The translations under genes and the position numbers were made by a program. Below, one piece after another: positions 57,011 to 64,000 of a stretch of DNA of 64,000 nucleotides; the stretch's first letter is position 1; the number at the start of each line of letters is the position of its first letter. Below the pieces are notes generated by a model. The model saw nothing but the letters and a program-made list of their open reading frames with translations. It was not told the DNA's origin and did not search any database. Source of the DNA: Pseudochrobactrum kiredjianiae (GTDB lineage: Bacteria; Pseudomonadota; Alphaproteobacteria; Rhizobiales; Rhizobiaceae); NCBI RefSeq assembly GCF_030362795.1, contig NZ_JAUCBM010000004.1, forward strand, positions 1 through 64,000. The letters run 5' to 3'.

Positions 57011-57053
57011 AGGATGTCTCTGCTATATTACTCGAGCTTCTGATTGAAAAATA

Positions 57054-57356
57054 TCAATAGTCGATTTTATCGCGGAACAAAATAAGATCACGGAACAAAA
57101 TCGTGTCAAAAGCTTCTGGTGTTTTGTCTTCACCGGTAATCCACTTGAACAGATCGCGGTCGAGCACTTCGAGCAGGCGCTCAAATTCATTCAAGGTGTC
57201 TTCATCCATGGTTGCAATATGCATATCCGCATATTGACCAAAGATCAGATCCATTTCCTTCATACCACGGTGCCATGAGCGGAACAGCAGTTTGCGGCGA
57301 CGCGTATCCAGCTGTGCGCCTGCCTCGGTGCCCGATAATTTACTGCCTGTGCTCAT
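57054..57356 (-). CDS. sdhE: Succinate dehydrogenase assembly factor SdhE
   Basis: The start is placed at 57356 (MSTGSKLSGTEAGAQLDTRR), preceded by AAAGGAGA. The 100-residue protein carries the RGxxE motif in SWHRGMKEMDLIFGQYAD, needed for flavinylation of succinate dehydrogenase, then FERLLEVLDRDLFKWITGED. It is adjacent to mfd on one strand and divergent from recG. In Hyphomicrobiales it lies regularly beside recG and mfd as I recall. Confidence 0.94.
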   Translation of the reverse strand: MSTGSKLSGTEAGAQLDTRRRKLLFRSWHRGMKEMDLIFGQYADMHIATMDEDTLNEFERLLEVLDRDLFKWITGEDKTPEAFDTILFRDLILFRDKIDY

Positions 57357-57476
57357 ATCATTCTCCTTTGCACAACGCATAAAGCTCGTGCATTCAATAA
57401 TGTTACCAGCCATATAACGCGGGATGAACCCGATGTCAGCCTTGCAAGTCAATAAGAAGCAGGTAAGTTAGTTTTT

Positions 57477-59609
57477 ATGCGTCCAAGTCTGCTTGATCCC
57501 CTGTTTGCATCTGTCCGCACCCTCACCGGTATCGGACCTAAAGTCTCTGCTCTGCTGTTGAAACTGCTCGGCGCAGAAAGCGCTGCCATGCTTGAGCCTC
57601 GCGTGGGGCAATTACTGTTTTTGCCACCCAACAGTGTAATCGACAGGCGCCATCGGCCGGGTGTAGCTTTTGCGCAGGAAGGTGCCGTGGTCACATTAGA
57701 GGTGACCGTTGATGAATATCAGTTCTCGCCATCGGGTGGTAAATCCGGCGCCTTTATGCGCGGTTCCGTGCCGCATCGCGTCTTTGCCCATGATGATACC
57801 GGTGAAGTAACTCTGGTTTTCTTCCATGCACAGCGCCCCTGGCTGGAGAAAAGTCTGCCACTGGGCGAGACAGTCATCGTCTCCGGCAAGGTGGAATGGT
57901 TCAACGGTCGCGCCTCAATGGTGCATCCCGATCATATTGCGCCGATTGACGGCAGCGATGATCTGCCATTGATTGAGCCAGTCTACCCGCTAACCGCCGG
58001 TCTTTCACCCAAAACTCTGGCGCGCGCCATGCGCGATGCGCTAACACGCATTCCCGATCTGCCGGAGTGGCAGGACAAAACGCTGATGCAGCGGGAGAAT
58101 TTTCCGTCTTTCTCGCAAGCCCTGCACCATCTGCATTTGCCGGAAGAGCCGGAAGATATTGCTCAGGACAGCCCTTCGCGCCGCCGCCTCGCCTATGATG
58201 AGTTTCTCGCCGGACAAATGGCGCTGGCATTGGTGCGCGCCAAAACCAAACGCCTGTCCGGTCGCCCGCTCATTGGTACCGGTAAAATCACCGCACAGAT
58301 ATTAGCGAGCCTGCCCTATAGCCTGACGAAAGGTCAGGAACAGGCGGTCAAAGATATTATGACTGACCTTAAAGCACCGGAGCGCATGTTGCGTCTGCTG
58401 CAAGGTGATGTCGGCGCCGGTAAAACCGTGGTCGGTCTGCTGTCTATGGCACATGCGGCAGAATCCGGCGGGCAATCTGCTTTGATGGCACCAACAGAAG
58501 TGCTGGCACGCCAGCATTATGCCACTATTGCGCCACTGGCTGAAAAAGCCGGATTGAAAGCGGCACTGCTGACAGGGCGTGAAAAAGGCAAGGAACGCCA
58601 GCGTATTCTTGATGAACTGGCGGATGGTACAATCCATATTATCATCGGCACCCATGCGCTGTTTCAGGATAAGGTCGAATATCATGATCTGGTCTTTGTG
58701 ATTATTGATGAGCAGCATCGGTTCGGTGTTCATCAGCGCTTGCAACTGACAGCCAAAGGCAGTGCGCCGGATATGCTGGTGATAACCGCAACACCGATTC
58801 CACGCACGCTGGTTCTGACCGCCTTCGGCGACATGGATGTATCCAAACTCACTGAGAAACCGGCAGGCCGCCAGCCAATCACCACAGCAATTGTGCCGAG
58901 CGAGCGGTTGAGTGAAATTGTTGACCGGATGCGCAAAGCAATTTCCGAGGGACAGAAAATCTACTGGATTTGCCCGCTGGTGGAAGAATCAGAGCATGTT
59001 GAGCTGACCTCTGCCGAAGAACGCTTTCAATCGTTCCAGCCGATTTTCGGAGACAAGCTCGGCCTCATTCATGGCCGCATGACCGGACAGGAAAAAGACG
59101 ATGCGATGCTGGCTTTCAAGCGCGGTGATACCCGCCTGCTGATTGCCACCACGGTGATTGAGGTTGGCGTTGATGTGCCGGATGCAACTGTGATTGTGAT
59201 CGAACATGCCGAGCGTTTCGGCCTGTCGCAATTGCATCAGCTGCGTGGCCGTGTCGGGCGTGGCGATAAGCCATCCACCTGCCTGCTGCTCTATAAAGGC
59301 CCCTTAGGTGAGATCGCCAAAGCGCGTTTGCAGGTGATGCGTGAGACGGAAGACGGCTTCCGCATTGCCGAGGAAGACCTGAAACTGCGAGGTGAAGGTG
59401 AATTGCTCGGCACCCGCCAATCCGGCACACCGGGCTTTAAACTCGCGTCAATGGAAGCGCATACTGATCTTTTGGAAATAGCCCGTAAAGATGCGCGCCT
59501 TATGCTGGAGCGTGATATTGATCTGCACTCTGAGCGTGGCCAAGCACTGCGTATGCTGCTCTATATCTTCGGTCGTGATGAAGCTATCAGGCTACTTAGA
59601 GCAGGATAA
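57477..59609 (+). CDS. recG: ATP-dependent DNA helicase RecG
   Basis: RecG reverses forks and processes branched DNA. The 710-residue protein has a wedge/OB domain (VDEYQFSPSGGKSGAFMRGS), Walker A LLQGDVGAGKTVVGLLSMAH, an IIDEQHRFGVHQR helicase box (DEQH), ITATPIPRTLVLTAFGDM, IATTVIEVGVDVPDATVIVI and QLHQLRGRVGRGDKPSTCLL. Length is usual for RecG. Confidence 0.97.
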   Translation: MRPSLLDPLFASVRTLTGIGPKVSALLLKLLGAESAAMLEPRVGQLLFLPPNSVIDRRHRPGVAFAQEGAVVTLEVTVDEYQFSPSGGKSGAFMRGSVPHRVFAHDDTGEVTLVFFHAQRPWLEKSLPLGETVIVSGKVEWFNGRASMVHPDHIAPIDGSDDLPLIEPVYPLTAGLSPKTLARAMRDALTRIPDLPEWQDKTLMQRENFPSFSQALHHLHLPEEPEDIAQDSPSRRRLAYDEFLAGQMALALVRAKTKRLSGRPLIGTGKITAQILASLPYSLTKGQEQAVKDIMTDLKAPERMLRLLQGDVGAGKTVVGLLSMAHAAESGGQSALMAPTEVLARQHYATIAPLAEKAGLKAALLTGREKGKERQRILDELADGTIHIIIGTHALFQDKVEYHDLVFVIIDEQHRFGVHQRLQLTAKGSAPDMLVITATPIPRTLVLTAFGDMDVSKLTEKPAGRQPITTAIVPSERLSEIVDRMRKAISEGQKIYWICPLVEESEHVELTSAEERFQSFQPIFGDKLGLIHGRMTGQEKDDAMLAFKRGDTRLLIATTVIEVGVDVPDATVIVIEHAERFGLSQLHQLRGRVGRGDKPSTCLLLYKGPLGEIAKARLQVMRETEDGFRIAEEDLKLRGEGELLGTRQSGTPGFKLASMEAHTDLLEIARKDARLMLERDIDLHSERGQALRMLLYIFGRDEAIRLLRAG

Positions 59610-59610
59610 G

Positions 59611-59638
59611 AGAAAGGCGGCAATTATGCCGCCTTTCT
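59611..59638. terminator. Bidirectional terminator between recG and glmS
   Basis: AGAAAGGCGGCA pairs with TGCCGCCTTTCT around ATTA; it lies between two converging genes. Confidence 0.85.
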
Positions 59639-59684
59639 TAAAATAAAACATCAATATAATAATACAAAATATTGATTTTATTAT

Positions 59685-61508
59685 TTATTCAACAGTTACG
59701 GATTTCGCCAAATTACGCGGTTGATCCACGTCTGTCCCCATGAAGACGGCAGTATAATAAGCCAGCATCTGGATTGGCAGTGCATAGATCAAAGGCGCGA
59801 TAAATTCCGGCACATCCGGCATAATCAGCACGGAATGGGCATCCACATTGGCGTGTTTTGCACCTTCTTTGTCGGTAATCAGGATGATGCGACCACCACG
59901 GGCTGCCACTTCCTGCATATTCGACACGGTCTTCTCATAAAGACGGTCGAATGGTGCAATCACAATCACCGGCATGGTTTCATCAATCAACGCAATCGGG
60001 CCGTGTTTCAGCTCACCGGCTGCATAGCCTTCTGCGTGAATATAGGAGATTTCCTTGAGCTTCAGTGCACCCTCAAGAGCCAACGGATAGGACGTGCCGC
60101 GTCCGAGATAAAGCACATCTTTGACATTCATCAGATCGCGGCAGATGGCTTCTACCTTCGGTGCCAGTTTCAGTGCCTCATGCAGCACGCCTGAGAGATT
60201 GCCAAGCTGATCGACCAGCTCTTTCTCTTCGGCCGGAGTGATCGTGCCGCGTGCTTTGGCGGCAGATAATGCTAATGAAGCCAGGACCGAAAGCTGACAG
60301 GTGAAAGCCTTGGTCGATGCCACACCGATTTCAGGCCCAGCCAGTGTCGGCAGAACAATGTCTGACTCGCGGGCAATGGTAGATTCGCGCACGTTGACTA
60401 CAGCGGCAATCGGCAAGCCCTGAGAGCGGCAATAACGCAGCGAGGCCAGCGTGTCAGCAGTTTCACCCGACTGCGACACAAACAGCGCCAGCGTATCGGT
60501 GGAAAGCGGCATTTCGCGGTAGCGGAACTCCGATGCAATATCGATTTCTACCGGCAGACGCGCATAACGCTCCAGCCAATATTTGCCGATAGTTGCTGCA
60601 TAATAAGCAGTCCCGCAGGCAGACATTGCCATGCGCTTGATTTTCGACCAGTCAATATTATTAACATCGGTGCGGATCATTGAGGATGAGAAATCCAGAT
60701 AATGCGCCAGCGTGCGGGAGATTACTTCCGGCTGCTCATAGATTTCTTTTTCCATGAAATGACGGTAATTGCCTTTATTGACAACATAGGCACCGCCGGT
60801 GGACTGCTGCACAACACGACTGACCGGATGGTTGCCTTCATCATAGAAAGTCACGCTATCGCGGGTCAGAACTGCCCAGTCACCATCTTCCAGATAGGTG
60901 ATTTTATCGGTGAATGGTGCCAGCGCAATCGCATCGGAACCAAGGAACATTTCGCCTTCGCCATAGCCGATTGCCAATGGTGAGCCACGACGAGCCGCAA
61001 TCAGCATTTCATTTTCGCCGGTAAACAGGAAAGCCAGCGCGAATGCACCGCGCAGGCGGCCAAGCACTTTGCGCACAGCTTCAACAGGTGCATCGCCGGA
61101 ACGGATATTGCGGGCGACAAGCTGTGCTACGGTTTCAGTATCCGTATCACTCTGGAACTTTACGCCTTCAGCTTCCAGTTCAGTGCGCAGTTCGGCAAAG
61201 TTTTCGATAATACCGTTATGGACAATAGCCACCTGCTCGGTCGCATGCGGATGTGCATTGCGCTCGGTTGGTGCGCCATGGGTTGCCCAGCGTGTGTGGC
61301 CGATACCAATCGTGCCGCTCAGCGGTTCTGCTGCCAACCGGTTTTCCAGATTAACCAGCTTCCCTTCGGCACGGCTACGTGCAATCTGATTGTCCACCAG
61401 AGTGGCAATGCCGGCTGAATCATAACCGCGATATTCCAGACGCTTCAGTGCATCTACAAGCCGCATAGCAACCGGCTGATTGCCGACGATACCAATAATT
61501 CCGCACAT
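59685..61508 (-). CDS. glmS: Glutamine-fructose-6-phosphate transaminase GlmS
   Basis: GlmS makes glucosamine-6-phosphate from fructose-6-phosphate and glutamine. The 607-residue protein has the N-terminal Cys2 nucleophile (MCGIIGIVGNQPVAM), a class-II amidotransferase core (LEYRGYDSAGIA, IGIGHTRWATHGAPTERNAH) and two SIS domains (FVSQSGETADTLASLRYCRS; YLGRGTSYPLALEGALKLKE), ending AYYTAVFMGTDVDQPRNLAK with SVTVE. No glmS ribozyme is expected in this clade and none is seen upstream. Confidence 0.97.
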   Translation of the reverse strand: MCGIIGIVGNQPVAMRLVDALKRLEYRGYDSAGIATLVDNQIARSRAEGKLVNLENRLAAEPLSGTIGIGHTRWATHGAPTERNAHPHATEQVAIVHNGIIENFAELRTELEAEGVKFQSDTDTETVAQLVARNIRSGDAPVEAVRKVLGRLRGAFALAFLFTGENEMLIAARRGSPLAIGYGEGEMFLGSDAIALAPFTDKITYLEDGDWAVLTRDSVTFYDEGNHPVSRVVQQSTGGAYVVNKGNYRHFMEKEIYEQPEVISRTLAHYLDFSSSMIRTDVNNIDWSKIKRMAMSACGTAYYAATIGKYWLERYARLPVEIDIASEFRYREMPLSTDTLALFVSQSGETADTLASLRYCRSQGLPIAAVVNVRESTIARESDIVLPTLAGPEIGVASTKAFTCQLSVLASLALSAAKARGTITPAEEKELVDQLGNLSGVLHEALKLAPKVEAICRDLMNVKDVLYLGRGTSYPLALEGALKLKEISYIHAEGYAAGELKHGPIALIDETMPVIVIAPFDRLYEKTVSNMQEVAARGGRIILITDKEGAKHANVDAHSVLIMPDVPEFIAPLIYALPIQMLAYYTAVFMGTDVDQPRNLAKSVTVE

Positions 61509-61613
61509 ACTGTCTGTTCCTGTTGCGTCTTTGAACGACGGCCTGATATTGTAGTGTGTGGCCGCACAAACTCTATCATCATATTAAATCTAATAATGAT
61601 GATTTTATGATAA

Positions 61614-62975
61614 TTATTTGTTTTTACTTGCCTTAATGGCCTTGTATTTTTCGCGTAAAATTTCTGCACGACCTTCTTTATTGACCTGACGGGCACGACC
61701 GAGTGCCAGTGCATTTTCAGGCACTTCATCGGTAATCACACTGCCGGAAGCTACATAAACGCCATTACCAATAGTCAGTGGCGCAATCAGTGCAGAGTTA
61801 GAGCCAACAAATGCATTGCTGCCAATTGTGGTTTTAAACTTGTTATAGCCGTCATAATTGCAGGTGATTACGCCCGCACCGATATTGGTGTCGGCGCCCA
61901 CAGTCGCATCGCCGATATAGGACAGATGATTGACCTTAGCACCGGCACCGATATCTGCATTTTTGACTTCGCAGAAATTGCCGACCTTGGCTTTTTCGGC
62001 CAGTTTTGAACCGGGACGCAGACGCGCAAACGGCCCCACGCTGGTATTAGCACCAATATGCGCACCTTCAATATGCGAGAATGCGTGAATAACCGCACCG
62101 CTTTCAATGGTCACTTTAGGCCCGAAGAAAACATTCGGCTCGATTAGCACGTCAGCTTCAATCAACGTATCATGCGCGAAGAACACTGTTTCCGGCGCAA
62201 TCAGTGTCACGCCAGAGAACATCACATCACGGCGTTTACGTGCCTGCCACAGCGCTTCGGCCTCAGCCAGTTCAGCGCGATTATTAATGCCGATAACATT
62301 TTCAACCGGCACATCAATAGCGATGACATTCAAGCTTTGTGCATGCGCCAGCTTCACCACATCAGTGAGATAATACTCGCCTTTGGAATTGTCATTCTTC
62401 ACAGCAGAAATCAGCTTGAGGGCATGTTTACCGCTCAGCGCCATCAACCCGCCATTGCAGAAAGTGATTTTACGCTGCTCTTCCGTTGCGTCTTTTTCTT
62501 CAACAATCGCAACCAGCTTGCCGCCCTGTTCAATCAGACGGCCATAGCCGGTCGGATTTTCCGGACGGAAACCCATCACCACGATATCCGCGCCCTCGGC
62601 CAGTTTATGGCGGGCAGCACGCAGCGATGTTTCTTCGATCAGTGGCGTATCACCAAACACGACCAGCACATCATCATGCGTTTCCGTCAGCGCTTCACGT
62701 GCTGCCAGCACTGCATGGGCTGTACCCAGACGCTCGGTCTGTTCATAGAAACGTGCGGTATCACTGATTTTGCCAACAGCTTTTTGCACATCCGCCGCAC
62801 CGCGCCCGACAACAACAGCCAGATCAGTTTCCCCACCAGTACCTAAGACAGCTTTAGCCACATGCCCGACGAGCGGAAGCCCCGCAATCTCATGCAAGAC
62901 CTTAGACATAGAGGATTTCATACGGGTACCCTCACCGGCAGCGAGGATGATGGTAAGGCAGGATCTGGAAGCCAT
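61614..62975 (-). CDS. glmU: Bifunctional GlmU (uridyltransferase / acetyltransferase)
   Basis: GlmU makes UDP-N-acetylglucosamine. The start is placed at 62975 ([20 protein letters not shown]), after GGAATTA, giving 453 residues as usual; frames further upstream (to 63026) are unlikely. The nucleotidyltransferase part has LAAGEGTRM and [20 protein letters not shown]. The C-terminal acetyltransferase has the hexapeptide-repeat left-handed helix ([40 protein letters not shown]). It lies just upstream of glmS (105 bp), so the pair supplies cell-wall and LPS precursors. Confidence 0.96.
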   Translation of the reverse strand: MASRSCLTIILAAGEGTRMKSSMSKVLHEIAGLPLVGHVAKAVLGTGGETDLAVVVGRGAADVQKAVGKISDTARFYEQTERLGTAHAVLAAREALTETHDDVLVVFGDTPLIEETSLRAARHKLAEGADIVVMGFRPENPTGYGRLIEQGGKLVAIVEEKDATEEQRKITFCNGGLMALSGKHALKLISAVKNDNSKGEYYLTDVVKLAHAQSLNVIAIDVPVENVIGINNRAELAEAEALWQARKRRDVMFSGVTLIAPETVFFAHDTLIEADVLIEPNVFFGPKVTIESGAVIHAFSHIEGAHIGANTSVGPFARLRPGSKLAEKAKVGNFCEVKNADIGAGAKVNHLSYIGDATVGADTNIGAGVITCNYDGYNKFKTTIGSNAFVGSNSALIAPLTIGNGVYVASGSVITDEVPENALALGRARQVNKEGRAEILREKYKAIKASKNK

Positions 62976-63134
62976 ATTAATTCCGTGTTTCATAACAGGC
63001 AGAGAGGTCTGATTTATCAGAACCACTTTAAAGGCAAAACGTATAGATTCATTTACTCAATACAAGGCAAGCGCCCAAGCTTTTCAATGAATCAGTGCAT
63101 AATTTCGTTTTTAAACAGGTTCCGGTTCAAATTT

Positions 63135-63171
63135 CATAAAATTGCCGGTCACTTTTATGAAGCGACCGGCA
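63135..63171 (-). terminator. Likely terminator after ccdA
   Basis: Read leftward, TGCCGGTC pairs with GACCGGCA around a 13-nt loop and is followed by ATTTTAT. It lies just beyond the ccdA stop at 63187. Confidence 0.6.
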
Positions 63172-63186
63172 CGTTCTGTGATGTGA

Positions 63187-63933
63187 TTAGCCAAGCTTGC
63201 CAAGCACCGGGAATGTTTCAAGCAGCCAATAGGCAAAAGCTTCCATACCACCGGTAAGGAACAGAACACCGGCCAATACCAGCAGAATACCCATGACCTT
63301 CTCGACTTTGCCCATATGCACGCGGAAACGCGACAGGAAACGCATAAAGCGGCCGGAGAATAATGCCGCAAGCATAAACGGTATGCCTAAGCCCAGAGAA
63401 TAAATAGCCAGCAGCGATGCACCGTCCAGTACTGAGGCTTTTGAGCCAGCCAATGTCAGGATCGGGCCGAGCACAGGGCCGATGCAGGGCGTCCAGCCGA
63501 ATGCAAAGGCCAGCCCCATAATATACGCCCCTAATGGGGTGGCTGGCGCAGAATTAGCCTGAAAGCGTGCTTCCCGAGACAGAAACGGGATGCGCACCAC
63601 GCCAAGGAAGTTCAAGCCCATTATAATGATGACCAGACCGGCAGCGATTGCCATTTCCTGCTGCCATTGGCGCAGGAAGTGACCGACAGAAGAAGCCCCT
63701 GCGCCAAGGGCTACGAAAACCGTGGTAAATCCCAGAACAAAAGCAAATGATGTCACCAGTAAACGAATACGGTTGCGCATAACCTGCGATGATTCTCCGC
63801 CATTGCGAAAATCATCCACACTCACGCCTGCCATATAGCAAAGATAAGGCGGCACTAACGGCAACACGCAAGGCGAGAGAAATGACAGTGCGCCCGCGCC
63901 TAAAGCCGTGAGATTGGAAATATCAATTGCCAT
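63187..63933 (-). CDS. ccdA: Cytochrome c biogenesis protein CcdA
   Basis: CcdA carries reducing power across the inner membrane to periplasmic thioredoxins for haem attachment. The 248-residue protein has six hydrophobic segments; the redox cysteines are in FLSPCVLPLVPPYLCYMAGV (first) and GWTPCIGPVLGPILTLAGSK (second), the usual CcdA pattern. The start at 63933 begins MAIDISNLTALGAGALSFLS. The remaining 67 bases of the window to 64000 hold no recognisable gene. Confidence 0.95.
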   Translation of the reverse strand: MAIDISNLTALGAGALSFLSPCVLPLVPPYLCYMAGVSVDDFRNGGESSQVMRNRIRLLVTSFAFVLGFTTVFVALGAGASSVGHFLRQWQQEMAIAAGLVIIIMGLNFLGVVRIPFLSREARFQANSAPATPLGAYIMGLAFAFGWTPCIGPVLGPILTLAGSKASVLDGASLLAIYSLGLGIPFMLAALFSGRFMRFLSRFRVHMGKVEKVMGILLVLAGVLFLTGGMEAFAYWLLETFPVLGKLG

Positions 63934-64000
63934 AGTGTCATCCTGTCATGCTGTTCAAAGAGCGCCGGTAGAACCCGTAGCTTAAAGACTGCTTAAGCCG

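Noticed and set aside
61509-61613. glmS ribozyme upstream of glmS.
   Set aside because: The leader is short, and these ribozymes belong to Firmicutes; no matching fold is visible.
1-64000. CRISPR arrays, prophage modules, integrons or conjugation genes.
   Set aside because: No regularly spaced repeats, phage structural set, integrase or transfer genes were seen.

Overview
The window reads as chromosomal DNA of an alphaproteobacterium of the order Hyphomicrobiales (Rhizobiales), most likely family Brucellaceae. The evidence is a DivK regulator paired with a DUF3572 gene, an IalB-family protein, a pyrB-pyrC'-plsY-dprA-topA-rnr-DUF983 block, an IDH of the NADP-dependent dimeric type, and RIME-like intergenic palindromes starting TAGAGC. 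Base composition looks lower in GC than Brucella itself; a genus such as Pseudochrobactrum is only a guess. No plasmid, prophage, CRISPR array or defence island is visible, so most of the window is ordinary housekeeping DNA with accessory spots at the left end.

Layout. 1-1271 is a complete IS3-family element whose left end coincides with the first base of the window; it has cut an unknown gene whose last 59 codons remain at 1271-1450. 1484-4154 holds a secreted VWA protein and a membrane protein that joins an HdeD-like membrane half to a papain-like half. A tRNA-Arg(CCG) at 4457-4533 is followed by a badly decayed second IS3-type element (4701-5417). 5449-11477 carries an Asp/Glu racemase, a GNAT, lipB, a DMT exporter and parE. 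11620-15309 is a leftward set: gatC-gatA-GNAT, then a Y-family polymerase. 15452-20535 holds HXXEE and UPF0173 proteins, ruvX, and a leftward aidB-WYL regulator-VOC-EVE operon whose last gene is frameshifted.

20754-33471 is a rightward housekeeping run: pyrimidine synthesis (pyrB with a non-catalytic dihydroorotase homologue), plsY, dprA, topA, rnr, DUF983, Nudix, MFS and rpmG. 33585-36978 contains divK, DUF3572, dinB and acetyltransferases. 37225-47860 contains a large periplasmic phytase-like esterase, a secreted alpha/beta hydrolase, trmJ-murI, icd, an MFS exporter, a tandem GNAT pair of which one is broken by an in-frame TAG, and ialB. 48379-53491 holds an orphan YejA-type solute-binding protein, a FrnE/DsbA oxidoreductase, a methyltransferase, a lipoprotein and a hydrolase. 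53513-63933 has mfd, sdhE, recG, glmS, glmU and ccdA.

Functional themes: DNA repair and topology (parE, topA, ruvX, dprA, two Y-family polymerases, mfd, recG, aidB homologue), cell-wall precursor supply (murI, glmS, glmU), pyrimidine and phospholipid synthesis (pyrB, pyrC', plsY) and RNA metabolism (rnr, trmJ, gatCA). Six GNAT genes are scattered through the window. The most notable items for follow-up are the HdeD-papain fusion, the metal-site-less dihydroorotase, the hairpin that covers the start of the TAG-broken GNAT gene, and the families of intergenic palindromes. I found no convincing wholly new multi-gene system.
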